Origin: Brevibacterium sp.
GTDB lineage: Bacteria > Actinomycetota > Actinomycetes > Actinomycetales > Brevibacteriaceae
Direction: 5' to 3'
Length of the DNA stretch: 64,000 nt
NCBI RefSeq assembly: GCF_031179145.1
Contig: NZ_JAPSIB010000002.1
Span: forward strand, 124,001-188,000
The position numbers and the translations under genes are program-made. A model generated the notes under the pieces. That model saw only the letters and a program-made list of their open reading frames with translations. It searched no databases and had not been told where the DNA came from. Positions 33,888 to 42,281 of the stretch are shown here, piece after piece (the first letter of the stretch is position 1; every line of letters starts with the position of its first letter).

Positions 33888-34943
33888 TCAGCTCGTGCGC
33901 GAGACCACGGAGTCGGCGAAGGCGAACAGGGAGTCCTTGACGATGCCCTCGGGCAGGGGTGCGAGGGCCGACTTCGCGTCCTCGGCCCAGCGCACCGCCT
34001 CGGCGCGGGCCCGCTCGGTCACCGGGTGGGAGGCCAGGGCCGCACGCGCGGACTCGAGGGCCTCATCGGAGGTGAGGTCGGCATCGAGGAGCTCGACCAC
34101 CTCGGCGGCGGAGACGTCACCATCGGCTGCCGCGGCACGGGCGTAGAGCACGGGCAGGGTCGGGACCCGCTCTCGCAGGTCCGTGCCCGGGGTCTTGCCC
34201 GAGGACTGCGAGGAGGCGGTGAGGTCGATGATGTCGTCGGCGAGCTGGAAGGCGATGCCGACGCGCTCACCGAAGAGCCGCACGGGCTCGGCCAGGGACT
34301 GGTCGGCCTGCGAGAACATGACCCCGAACTGCGCCGAGGTGGCGATGAGCGACCCGGTCTTGTCCGCGAGCACATGGAGGTAGTGATCGATCGGGTCCGC
34401 GTCCTCCGGGGGGCCCGCGAACTCGTTGAGCTGTCCGAGGACGAGTCGCTCGAAGGTCTCGGACTCGATGCGCACCGCTTCGGGCCCGAGGCCGGCGGTG
34501 ACGAGGGAGGCCTTGGAGAACAGGAGGTCGCCGGTGAGGATCGCCACCGAATTGCCCCACACCTCATGGGCGGCGGGCGCACCTCGGCGCACGGGAGCGT
34601 CGTCCATCACGTCGTCGTGATAGAGGGAGGCGAGGTGGATGAGTTCGACCGCCACGGCCGCCTCGATGATCTCATCGCGATCGGGCTCACCGAGGCGGGC
34701 GGTGAGCAGGAGGAGATTGGGACGGGCGCGCTTGCCCCCGGCCGCCAGCAGATGCTTGGAGGCGGTGTCGGGCAGCTTGCGGGTCTGCTCGGTCACCTCA
34801 TAGAGCCGGCGCTCCACGGCCTCCAGCTGGGTTGAGATATCCGCCGCGAGCTGGGCATCGGCACCGGTGAGGGTCGCCGGAGATGCTAGGTGGCTCATGT
34901 CCTCGTCATTCATCGTCGTCATGGTCGTGGGGTGCTCAGGCAT
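33888..34943 (-). CDS. Polyprenyl (long-chain) diphosphate synthase of menaquinone side-chain synthesis
   Basis: 351 residues of the trans-isoprenyl diphosphate synthase family. First Asp-rich motif DDVMDD within LIHLASLYHDDVMDDAPVRR, with GGKRARPNLLLL before it and the second Asp-rich motif LADDIIDLT later. Position beside menJ- and menG-like genes supports a GrcC/HepT role in making the menaquinone prenyl tail from IPP and an allylic diphosphate. Chain length cannot be read with confidence. The ATG lies inside the second copy of a 17-bp duplication at the end of the reductase gene and has no clear ribosome site. Confidence 0.93.
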   Translation of the reverse strand: MPEHPTTMTTMNDEDMSHLASPATLTGADAQLAADISTQLEAVERRLYEVTEQTRKLPDTASKHLLAAGGKRARPNLLLLTARLGEPDRDEIIEAAVAVELIHLASLYHDDVMDDAPVRRGAPAAHEVWGNSVAILTGDLLFSKASLVTAGLGPEAVRIESETFERLVLGQLNEFAGPPEDADPIDHYLHVLADKTGSLIATSAQFGVMFSQADQSLAEPVRLFGERVGIAFQLADDIIDLTASSQSSGKTPGTDLRERVPTLPVLYARAAAADGDVSAAEVVELLDADLTSDEALESARAALASHPVTERARAEAVRWAEDAKSALAPLPEGIVKDSLFAFADSVVSRTS

Positions 34944-34964
34944 TGCTGGTGCTCAGGCATTGCT
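34931..34964. repeat. 17-bp tandem duplication at the reductase/prenyl synthase junction
   Basis: GGTGCTCAGGCATTGCT occurs at 34931-34947 and again at 34948-34964. On the minus strand each copy carries an ATGCCTGA. The first copy supplies the reductase stop (34953-34955), the second supplies the prenyl synthase start (34941-34943). A single copy would have made the two genes overlap by 8 nt. Confidence 0.9.
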
Positions 34965-36257
34965 GGTGGCCGGCACGATCCGGGTGAGAGTGGAGATCAC
35001 CCGGTCGATGAGATCAGCCTCGGACACCGTGGAGTCGCGGTAGAGGTTCGCCAGCAGTTTCACGACGAATTCCATCACAACGTCAACACCCATACCGTAC
35101 TTGATTCCGAAGTGCATCAGGGTGGGGTGGCCGATAATGGCGGAGAAAACACGGCCCAGGGTGAAGTAGCTGCCGAGCGAGTCGCCGATGAGCTGCGGGT
35201 ACTCGGCGAGCCTCTGCCGCATCACATGCTGCGGGTAACGGGCATAGGTGGAGATCACCTCGGCGGCCAGGCGAGCGGACTCCAGCGCGTAGTCGATGCC
35301 TTCGCCGTTGAACGGGTTGACCATTCCCCCGGCGTCGCCGAGGAGCAGGAGGCCCTGGTGGAAGTGCGGGGTGCGGTTGAAGGCCATCGGCAGGGCAGCG
35401 GACTTGATCGGGCCCAGCGCTGTCGACTCGTCGATGCCCCATTCGCCGCCCATGTCGGCGATCCACTGGCCCATCACGGAGCGCAGGTCGACGGAGCCGA
35501 ACTGGGGTGAGGAGTCGAGGAGGCCGGTGCCGATGTTGATAGTGCCGTCGCCCATCGGGAACAGCCAGCCGTAGCCGGGCAGCACCTCGGACTGGCCGTC
35601 TGCGTTCGTCGACCGCATCTCGACCCAGCTCTCGATGTAATCGTCGGCGTGCCTCGGCGAGGTGTGATAGCTGCGCACGGCCACGCCCATCGGACGGTCG
35701 TCGCGCTTGGACAGGCCCATGGACACGCCGAGGCGGGAGGAGACTCCGTCCGCGGCGATGACGATGGGGGCCCGGAAGTGGGCGTCGGGGCCGACCCGCC
35801 GGCCCCGGTGATCAGTGCCGGTGGCGTGCACTCCCCGGATCCAGCCGTCCTCGCCGATGTCCGGGGACAGGGCTTTGACCTGCTCGAACAGTCTGGCGCC
35901 AGAGCGCTGGGCGTGACGGGCGAAGGCCTCGTCCATGCCCATGCGCGGTTTCGTCAGCCCATAGTCGGGGGTGCCGTCGATGTCGGGCCAGTCGATTTCG
36001 AGGCGGTGACCGCCGCCGATGAGGCGCAGTCCGCGATTGCGATGCCACCCCTCGGACTCCGGGGTGTCGAGGCCGAGATGGCCGATCTCCCTGACCGCGC
36101 GCGGGGTCAGGGCGTCGCCGCAGATCTTGTCCCGCGGGAACCCGGACTTCTCGAGGATGACGACGTCGTGTCCGGCACCGGCCAGGTAGGCGCCGACGGC
36201 CGAGCCCGCGGGACCGGCACCGACGACGATGACGTCGGCGTCGAAGTCGCTGCTCAC
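34953..36257 (-). CDS. menJ: Geranylgeranyl reductase-family flavoprotein (MenJ-like menaquinone reductase)
   Basis: 434 residues. FAD motif [20 protein letters not shown], then the family signature [16 protein letters not shown], and the second FAD motif [20 protein letters not shown]. Actinobacterial homologues (MenJ in mycobacteria) reduce one double bond of the menaquinone side chain. The place between menG and the polyprenyl synthase supports that. The GTG start overlaps the menG stop as GTGA. Other family members reduce chlorophyll or archaeal lipid chains; the context makes these unlikely. Confidence 0.88.
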   Translation of the reverse strand: MSSDFDADVIVVGAGPAGSAVGAYLAGAGHDVVILEKSGFPRDKICGDALTPRAVREIGHLGLDTPESEGWHRNRGLRLIGGGHRLEIDWPDIDGTPDYGLTKPRMGMDEAFARHAQRSGARLFEQVKALSPDIGEDGWIRGVHATGTDHRGRRVGPDAHFRAPIVIAADGVSSRLGVSMGLSKRDDRPMGVAVRSYHTSPRHADDYIESWVEMRSTNADGQSEVLPGYGWLFPMGDGTINIGTGLLDSSPQFGSVDLRSVMGQWIADMGGEWGIDESTALGPIKSAALPMAFNRTPHFHQGLLLLGDAGGMVNPFNGEGIDYALESARLAAEVISTYARYPQHVMRQRLAEYPQLIGDSLGSYFTLGRVFSAIIGHPTLMHFGIKYGMGVDVVMEFVVKLLANLYRDSTVSEADLIDRVISTLTRIVPATSNA

Positions 36258-36946
36258 GGCTTGAGGGCGTGGTGGATCGCGACGATGCCGCCGGAGAGGT
36301 TGCGGTACTTCACCTGGTCGAAACCGGCGTCAAGGACCTGGTGGGCGAATTCGTCCTGGTCCGGCCAGGCGCGGATCGATTCGGCGAGATAGACGTACGC
36401 CTCCGGGTTCGACGACACGATCTTCGTCATCGCCGGAATCGCTCGCATCAGGTACTCCTTGTACACGGTGCTGAACGGGGGGAACGTCGGAGTGGAGAAC
36501 TCGCACACGACGAGGCGGCCGCCCGGCTTGAGTACGCGCAGCATCTCCGTCAGCGCCACATCCACGTCCTGGACGTTGCGGATGCCGAAGGAGATCGTGA
36601 CGACGTCGAAGCTGGCGTCGGAGAACGGCAGATCCATCGCGTCGGCGTAGATGAAGTCGATCTCCGGGTGACGCCTGCGCCCCTCGGCGAGCATGCCCTC
36701 CGAGATGTCCCCGGCGACCACCTCGGCGCCGTGATGGGTGAACGTCATCGACGAGGTGCCGGTGCCGGCAGCGAGGTCGAGGACGCGCTCGCCGGGACGG
36801 GCGGCCACAGCGTGGGCCACGGTGCGTCGCCACGCTCGGGCCAGGCCGAAGGTCATCACATCGTTGGTGAGGTCATAGCGGGAGGCGACGTCGTCGAACA
36901 TTGCGGCGACATCAGCGGGCTGCTTGTCCAGCTGAGCACGATTCAT
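36254..36946 (-). CDS. menG: Demethylmenaquinone methyltransferase
   Basis: 230 residues of the UbiE/MenG family. SAM-binding motif [12 protein letters not shown], then [14 protein letters not shown], and family signature segments [18 protein letters not shown] near the start and [16 protein letters not shown] in the middle. It adds the ring methyl group in the last step of menaquinone synthesis. Lead gene of menG-menJ-prenyl synthase. Upstream, GACAAT lies 6 nt before the ATG and could be a -10 of a leaderless transcript; it shares the gap with divergent menF. Confidence 0.95.
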   Translation of the reverse strand: MNRAQLDKQPADVAAMFDDVASRYDLTNDVMTFGLARAWRRTVAHAVAARPGERVLDLAAGTGTSSMTFTHHGAEVVAGDISEGMLAEGRRRHPEIDFIYADAMDLPFSDASFDVVTISFGIRNVQDVDVALTEMLRVLKPGGRLVVCEFSTPTFPPFSTVYKEYLMRAIPAMTKIVSSNPEAYVYLAESIRAWPDQDEFAHQVLDAGFDQVKYRNLSGGIVAIHHALKP

Positions 36947-37080
36947 GGCTTCATTGTCTCAACAGCGACTCGTCCGGAGCGAATCCTCTGGTGCCGATTC
37001 TCCGCACCCGCCGCTGTGGAACTCGCCACAGTCGCCGCAGTCGGTCTTTTCCCGCCGCTCCGCGCGGCGAGGACCTGGTC

Positions 37081-37086
37081 TAAAGT
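37081..37086 (+). promoter_or_regulatory. -10 box (TAAAGT) for menF
   Basis: TAAAGT ends 9 nt before the menF ATG, implying a leader of only 2-4 nt. The -35 region is GC-rich and not recognisable. Confidence 0.4.
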
Positions 37087-37095
37087 GGGCCTGAA

Positions 37096-38460
37096 ATGAC
37101 TGACACTTACGGTTCCGCGGACATCGCGGCCAACACTCCGCACCTGCAGGTGAGCTCGCGCTTCGTCGATGACGTGGACCCCGGCCCCGGGTTCCCCTTC
37201 GAATCCGGACTACCCACGACCGTGGAGCAGACGCTGACTCTCCTGCCCACCTCGGCGTTCTCCTGCTGGGTGCGCGACACCTCTGGTCTCATCGGCTTCG
37301 GTCGGACCCTGCGGATCCGGGCCCGCGGCCAGGACCGGTTCGCCGAGCTCTCCGACGCCTGGAGGGCGATCACCGCCGCCGCAGACGTCGAGGACGAAGT
37401 CGATCTGCTCGGCTCGGGCCTGATGTGCTTCGCCACCGTCGCGTTCTCCGGGGAGTCCGAGGTCGACTCCCTCCTCCACATCCCCGAGTTCGTGCTCGGC
37501 CGTCGCGGTGGGCGCGTGTGGATGACCACCATCGCCGAGGCGGGGGCGAACCCGGCGCCGCCCGTGCTGCATCCGGAACCGCTGCGCCCGGTCACCTCGG
37601 CGAAGGCGACCCCGGGTGATCTCGACGCCGACTCCTGGACGCGGCTCGTCGAGAGGGTCTCTGCCATGCTCACCCCGGTGGGCAACTCCGCCGAGGTGGA
37701 TGCCTTCTCCGACGATCCCACCCTGCGCAAAGTCGTCCTCGCCCGCGATGAGCTCGTCACCACGGACGAGGACATCGACGTCCGCTCAGTGCTCGGCGCT
37801 CTCAACCGCAGCTACCCCAGCTGCTGGACCTTCGACGTCGCCGGGCTCATCGGCTCGACCCCGGAGCTACTCATCGGGGTCGAGAACTCACGCGTCGTCT
37901 CCCGGGTGCTCGCGGGCACTTACCGGGTGGAGCAGGATCCGGCGACGGAGCTGGCCGCGGCGCGGAAGCTGCTCAGCGCGCACAAGGACAGCACTGAGCA
38001 CGCGTTCGCGATCGCGTCCCTGCAGCGCAGCCTCAGCCGCGTCGCCGATGACGTCAGCGTCGATGAGCGCCCGCATCTGCTGCCGCTGGCCACCGTCATC
38101 CACTCGGCCTCCGACGCGACCGCGCACCTCGGTTCCGAGACCACGCTCAACGCCCTCGACGTCGCCGCGGCGGTGCACCCGACCGCGGCCGTCGGCGGAT
38201 ACCCGCAGTCGAGCGCGCTCACACACATCGACAGTCTGGAGCCGCTCGATCGCGGTCGGTACTCGGGCCCTGTGGGCTGGATGGATGGGCGCGGCAATGG
38301 TCAGTTCGGGATCGCTCTGCGGTGCGGTCAGCTCGAGGACCGGAACCGGATCCGCCTCTTCGCCGGCGCCGGGATCATGCCCGATTCCGACCCCCTCGCC
38401 GAGGTGGCCGAGACCGAGGCGAAATTCGCCCCGATGCGCCGGGCGCTGGGTCTGGGTTGA
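37096..38460 (+). CDS. menF: Isochorismate synthase
   Basis: 454 residues of the chorismate-binding family. Characteristic blocks: LRKVVLARDELV (about 210-222), RVLAGTYRVEQDPATEL, the catalytic region SSALTHIDSLEPLDRGRYSG, and NRIRLFAGAGIMPDSDPLAE close to the end. It converts chorismate to isochorismate for MenD. An entC-type role in siderophore synthesis is conceivable, but the surrounding men genes favour menaquinone. The ATG has no Shine-Dalgarno sequence. Confidence 0.92.
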   Translation: MTDTYGSADIAANTPHLQVSSRFVDDVDPGPGFPFESGLPTTVEQTLTLLPTSAFSCWVRDTSGLIGFGRTLRIRARGQDRFAELSDAWRAITAAADVEDEVDLLGSGLMCFATVAFSGESEVDSLLHIPEFVLGRRGGRVWMTTIAEAGANPAPPVLHPEPLRPVTSAKATPGDLDADSWTRLVERVSAMLTPVGNSAEVDAFSDDPTLRKVVLARDELVTTDEDIDVRSVLGALNRSYPSCWTFDVAGLIGSTPELLIGVENSRVVSRVLAGTYRVEQDPATELAAARKLLSAHKDSTEHAFAIASLQRSLSRVADDVSVDERPHLLPLATVIHSASDATAHLGSETTLNALDVAAAVHPTAAVGGYPQSSALTHIDSLEPLDRGRYSGPVGWMDGRGNGQFGIALRCGQLEDRNRIRLFAGAGIMPDSDPLAEVAETEAKFAPMRRALGLG

Positions 38461-38522
38461 GAGCGGCGCCGGCTTCGGGTTGACCGCGGCGCTGGGTCCC
38501 GGGTCCGCGCGGCGCTGATGCC

Positions 38523-38583
38523 ATTGTCAGGGAGGAAAAGGTCGAATTCTTCCCCGATTCTCGACCTTTTCATTCCTGACAAT
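38523..38583. repeat. Large 23-bp imperfect inverted repeat between menF and the HNH gene
   Basis: Arms 38523-38545 and 38561-38583 match at 21 of 23 positions around a 15-nt loop. Each includes ATTGTCAGG and GAAAAGGTCGA. As RNA one difference is a G-U pair. It is AT-richer than the flanks. There is no T-run. It could terminate menF, or be a mobile palindromic element linked to the HNH gene that starts 59 nt later. Confidence 0.85.
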
Positions 38584-38641
38584 CGCGCTGACCCGGCCAG
38601 ATGGCCGTGGCCGACCTCGTGTCAGGGGCGAGGTCTAGTGT

Positions 38642-40144
38642 GTGAACATGGAAGCACAACCCGTGCAGGGCACTCCGACAGCAGATGTCGGGGAGTCGGA
38701 GACGCTGGCCGAAGTCTCTCGGCTCAGCGCTCTTCTGTGCGGCTTGTCTCCTGCTTCCACTGAATGCGAGGCCCTTGACCGGATCACGGCCTTCGAAGAG
38801 CTCAAAGCCACCCTCGCGGCTGCCCAGAGTCGCGAAGCCGTCGGGTTCGAACAGCTGCGCATCCGACGTGACGCTCTCAACAACGTCCCCGCGGCGAGGC
38901 AGGGAGTGCGCGCCGGCGACGAGATCGGCTTCGCGAGGAAGTCGAGTCCCGGTTCAGGACGGAAGTTCCTCACCACTGCCCGCACACTGACGGACTTACC
39001 GGACACTTTCGAGGCGCTGACTCGAGGCACCATCAGCGAGGCGAAGGCGAACGTCATCGCGGACGAAACCGCCGATCTCTCCGGCGATGAAAGACGCCGC
39101 GTCGACCGTCGGATCCGGAACAGCCTCAGCGACTCCGGAATCAAGAGCCTGCGCCATGAAGCGCGCGCCCTCGCGGCCGAAATCGCCGCTGACACAGCTG
39201 CGGACAGGGCCGCTCGAGCTGCCGCCAACAGACGCGTGACGATGACGCCACTGCCTCACGGAATGGGACGAGTCTCCGCCATTCTTCCGATGATCCAAGC
39301 AGTCGCCGTCTCCGAGGCGCTGAAGTCCGGTGCCGATTCCGCCATCGCCCAGGGCAAGGCCTTGGGACGCAGACATGCGCAGGTGATGGCCGACCTGCTC
39401 GTCGAACGCACAACGGGGCTGACGAAGGCCAAGGACGTGCCGGTCGAGGTCCACGTCGTCATCGAGGTCGAATCGCTGCTGTCCAGAGGCGCCGTGCCCG
39501 CCTGGCTGCCCGGGTATGGGCCATTGCCCGCGAAGGAAGCCCGGAACTTCATCGCCGCGAACAGAGCGCAGGTTCTTCTCCGTCGCCTGTTCACCACACC
39601 CCACGAGGGGCAGCTGGTGGGGATGGAGTCCAAAGCTCGGGTCTTCTCAGGGCTGCTGCGGCGAATGGTGGTGTTCCGTGACGATGTCTGTCGCAGTCCG
39701 TGGTGCGATGCTCCGATCAAGCATGCCGATCACGTCAATCCTGCGGCGGCTGGCGGACCCACCACCTGGGAGAACGCTTCTGGCCTCTGCGCGAGCTGCA
39801 ATTTCGCGAAGGAGCATCCGGGCTGGGGGCACGAAACGATCGAAGTCGGACTCATCGTGCGGACTCCAACCGGTCGCCGGTACTCCGTGAGCAAGCGCCC
39901 CTTGGTGACGAAGATGCGGCAGCCCCGCCGATCTCCTGAGTGCCCGCCGGGCAAGCGGGATTGGCGCCAAGCATTGGCCGGTTTCATGGAGCCATCGGCA
40001 CAACCACCACCGCAGATTCCGCCTTCTCCACGACAGATTCCGCCGCCAACGGGGTCCCCGGCCGGTCCAGACAGCCGCGCTGCAGATGCCTTGAGCCCCG
40101 TCGAAGAGCTGCTCCGCTCGAGACTCTTCGCCGACAGCGGCTGA
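38642..40144 (+). CDS. DUF222 and HNH endonuclease domain protein (13E12-repeat family)
   Basis: 500 residues. The N-terminal DUF222 domain (about 40-330) is helical and Ala/Arg-rich, with GTISEAKANVIADETADLSG. An HNH domain follows (about 340-400): CRSPWCDAPIKHADHVNPAA then NASGLCASCNFAKEHPGWGH, with zinc cysteines and the catalytic His seen. A Pro-rich tail closes the protein. The family is present in many copies in actinobacterial genomes and its target is unknown. GTG 38642 has GAGG about 6 nt upstream; ATG 38648 is an alternative. It interrupts the men block next to a large inverted repeat. Confidence 0.92.
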   Translation: MNMEAQPVQGTPTADVGESETLAEVSRLSALLCGLSPASTECEALDRITAFEELKATLAAAQSREAVGFEQLRIRRDALNNVPAARQGVRAGDEIGFARKSSPGSGRKFLTTARTLTDLPDTFEALTRGTISEAKANVIADETADLSGDERRRVDRRIRNSLSDSGIKSLRHEARALAAEIAADTAADRAARAAANRRVTMTPLPHGMGRVSAILPMIQAVAVSEALKSGADSAIAQGKALGRRHAQVMADLLVERTTGLTKAKDVPVEVHVVIEVESLLSRGAVPAWLPGYGPLPAKEARNFIAANRAQVLLRRLFTTPHEGQLVGMESKARVFSGLLRRMVVFRDDVCRSPWCDAPIKHADHVNPAAAGGPTTWENASGLCASCNFAKEHPGWGHETIEVGLIVRTPTGRRYSVSKRPLVTKMRQPRRSPECPPGKRDWRQALAGFMEPSAQPPPQIPPSPRQIPPPTGSPAGPDSRAADALSPVEELLRSRLFADSG

Positions 40145-40170
40145 GGTGCCGGCACTTCCTGCCGCCTGAC

Positions 40171-42222
40171 TCACTCCCGGCCCAGCGGCTCCAATGTGAT
40201 CTCGATGATCCGTCGATGCGCCCCTGCCGATGCGGCTGTGTCTTCGATGGCTGTGACGAACTCGGCGAAGCTCGAGGCTTGAGAATAGTCCCACCCGTAG
40301 GCTGTGGCCAGGTCGGAGAAGTCCATGCCGTGCCCGACGGTGAAGTACCGCTGCAGATACGGAGTGACATGGTTCTGGGAGTGTTCGAGCCCGGAGAAGA
40401 TCGCGCCACCGTCGTCGTTGAGAACGACGATCACCACGTCGCCGGCTTGCTCATCACTCGGGGTGAGGAGGCCGCCGACGTCGTGGAGCAGAGCGATGTC
40501 GCCGATGACGAGCACGACGGTGTCCTCGAGTGCCAAGGACAGTCCTATTGCCGTGGACACGAGCCCGTCGATACCGGCCAGTCCGCGGGAAGCGTGGATC
40601 TCGGCTTTCACCTCGGAGACGGCGCTGAGGTAGCGGACCGTGTTCGAACTGGCCGCGAACAGAGTGATCTCGGAGCCGGCCAGATACTCTGTGATCTCTG
40701 CAACCACCGTAGGAGCCGGGACCGAGGCGAGCGCCGAGCCGGCAGCTGTCCATTCCTCGAGCCACGAACGAGGACGGTCATCTGCGTTCTCGCCGCCTTC
40801 GCGATCGGCCTCCGCACCACCGCTCAAGACGAGTTCGACCTCGTCGATGTTGTCGGGCAGGCGAAGGATATCCACCGTCTCATCGGCCAGCAGTGCCGCC
40901 ACCGGCCTGGTCAGCGTGGGTTTGCCGTGGACGAGGACCGTTCGGACGGCTGCACGGAGGTCGGATCGTTCGGCGAGCACTCGATCGTGCAGCGGAACGA
41001 ATGTCCGCGCTGCCGTCAGTGGGCTTGACGGTTCGGCCAGCACGGGGATGCCGTACTGTTCCGCCAGCTCGATGAGCTGGTCAGCGGAGAATCCGGCCGC
41101 GTCGCCCGCGACGATGATCGTTCCTGCGCTGGTTCCCGAGGCAGCATTCGGTCCCGCGGCAGCATTCGGTCCCGAGTCAGCATTCGGTTCGGAGTCGATA
41201 GTCGGCCCCGAGCCCACAGTCGAATTGAGGGGCAACGCCACTTCGATTCGGCCGCGATCGAGGGGGCGGCTCTTCCCGCCGTCCCGGCTCTTTGCCCCGT
41301 CCTGGCTCTTTCCGCCGTCCTGGCCTTGACCGTGGTCATAGCCGAGGTCATGTTCCGGCGACTCCTCGGCGCCGGTCATTTCCTCGATCTCCGCAATCCA
41401 CTCGCCCAATTCGTCCTCGGTCGGCACCAGCGGAACATCGAACTGCACATTGAACTGCACCGGCCCGGGCTGTGATCGGCTCGAATCCTGCAGGCGACCG
41501 GCGGCGGGCTGTTCGCGACCGGAGGACAATCGCTCCCCACCGGCACCGGTCTCGGCACGTCCGACGGAACGGGCGATCGCCTCGGCGAGCAGCTCATCGA
41601 CGCCGCGCACCCGGTCATGGACAACCCGGTCGATGGCGGTGCCGCGGCCGAGTTCACTGCCGCAGCCCACCTGGGATCCACCGCCGACAGCCACATCGAA
41701 GGCTGCACGGACATCGGTGAGCACCTGCGACTGATCGTCGAGCGTCTGATTCGCGCCGGTCCCCCGCAGTCGTGCCGGCCGATCGGCCGTGATCGCGAGC
41801 AGTGGAAGATGACCGTAGGAGGCTTCGAGGACCGCGGGATGCAGATTCGCCACCGCCGATCCCGAGGTGGTCACCAGGACCACAGGAGCCTCACCGCGAC
41901 TTCCACCGGCCTCACGCAGGCCGGACTCACGCAGGTCGGACGCACGCTCACCGGCCTCATGCAGGTCGGACGCATCCGAATCCGCCGAGGCGCGCCGCCG
42001 CGCCTCCTTCACCCGCAGTCCTCGGGCCAGCCCCAGGGCGAGGAACCCGGCATCACGTTCATCGACGCGGACGTGTGTGCGGATGAGACCCGCCTCAGCC
42101 AGCGGTGCCAGGGCGTAGACCAATGGCGCCGAGCGCGATCCGGGCGCGAAGACGACCTCCGTGACTCCAGCCGTGACCAGTCCTCGGGCAATCTGCTGCG
42201 CCACTGCGCTCGAATTCGACAT
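40171..42222 (-). CDS. menD: SEPHCHC synthase (MenD) with repetitive low-complexity insertions
   Basis: 683 residues, well above the usual 550-580. TPP-enzyme landmarks are intact: FAPGSRSAPLVYAL, DERDAGFLALGLARG (activating Glu), VLVTTSGSAVANLHPAVLEA, RLRGTGANQTLDDQ and the TPP motif VIGDIALLHDVGG. The extra length is in three unstructured inserts: about 77-110 (ADSDASDLHEAGERASDLRE), about 220-245, and about 290-375 (KSQDGAKSRDGGKSR, then NADSGPNAAAGPNAASG). The enzyme joins isochorismate and 2-oxoglutarate. ATG 42222 is chosen over the adjacent GTG 42225. Confidence 0.93.
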   Translation of the reverse strand: MSNSSAVAQQIARGLVTAGVTEVVFAPGSRSAPLVYALAPLAEAGLIRTHVRVDERDAGFLALGLARGLRVKEARRRASADSDASDLHEAGERASDLRESGLREAGGSRGEAPVVLVTTSGSAVANLHPAVLEASYGHLPLLAITADRPARLRGTGANQTLDDQSQVLTDVRAAFDVAVGGGSQVGCGSELGRGTAIDRVVHDRVRGVDELLAEAIARSVGRAETGAGGERLSSGREQPAAGRLQDSSRSQPGPVQFNVQFDVPLVPTEDELGEWIAEIEEMTGAEESPEHDLGYDHGQGQDGGKSQDGAKSRDGGKSRPLDRGRIEVALPLNSTVGSGPTIDSEPNADSGPNAAAGPNAASGTSAGTIIVAGDAAGFSADQLIELAEQYGIPVLAEPSSPLTAARTFVPLHDRVLAERSDLRAAVRTVLVHGKPTLTRPVAALLADETVDILRLPDNIDEVELVLSGGAEADREGGENADDRPRSWLEEWTAAGSALASVPAPTVVAEITEYLAGSEITLFAASSNTVRYLSAVSEVKAEIHASRGLAGIDGLVSTAIGLSLALEDTVVLVIGDIALLHDVGGLLTPSDEQAGDVVIVVLNDDGGAIFSGLEHSQNHVTPYLQRYFTVGHGMDFSDLATAYGWDYSQASSFAEFVTAIEDTAASAGAHRRIIEITLEPLGRE
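41141..41194. repeat. In-frame 18-bp tandem repeat in menD (3 copies)
   Basis: Units 41141-41158, 41159-41176 and 41177-41194 share GCAGCATTCGGTCCCG with few changes. Each adds six residues of the (S/A)-GPNA-(D/A) type to a linker of MenD. Confidence 0.85.
41268..41321. repeat. Second in-frame 18-bp tandem repeat in menD (3 copies plus a degenerate one)
   Basis: Units 41268-41285, 41286-41303 and 41304-41321 are built on GGCTCTTTCCGCCGTCCT. They encode repeated KSRDGG/KSQDGA hexapeptides in the same MenD linker; a degenerate fourth unit follows. Confidence 0.85.
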
Positions 42223-42269
42223 CACCCGTCATTCAACCACTTACTCACCTGCGGTTCACATTGGATGCC

Positions 42270-42275
42270 TACGAT
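42270..42275 (+). promoter_or_regulatory. -10 box (TACGAT) deciding a leaderless start for the esterase
   Basis: TACGAT matches TANNAT and ends 6 nt before ATG 42282. Without a ribosome site, this favours 42282 over the upstream in-frame TTG at 42261. Confidence 0.5.
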
Positions 42276-42281
42276 CGGCTC

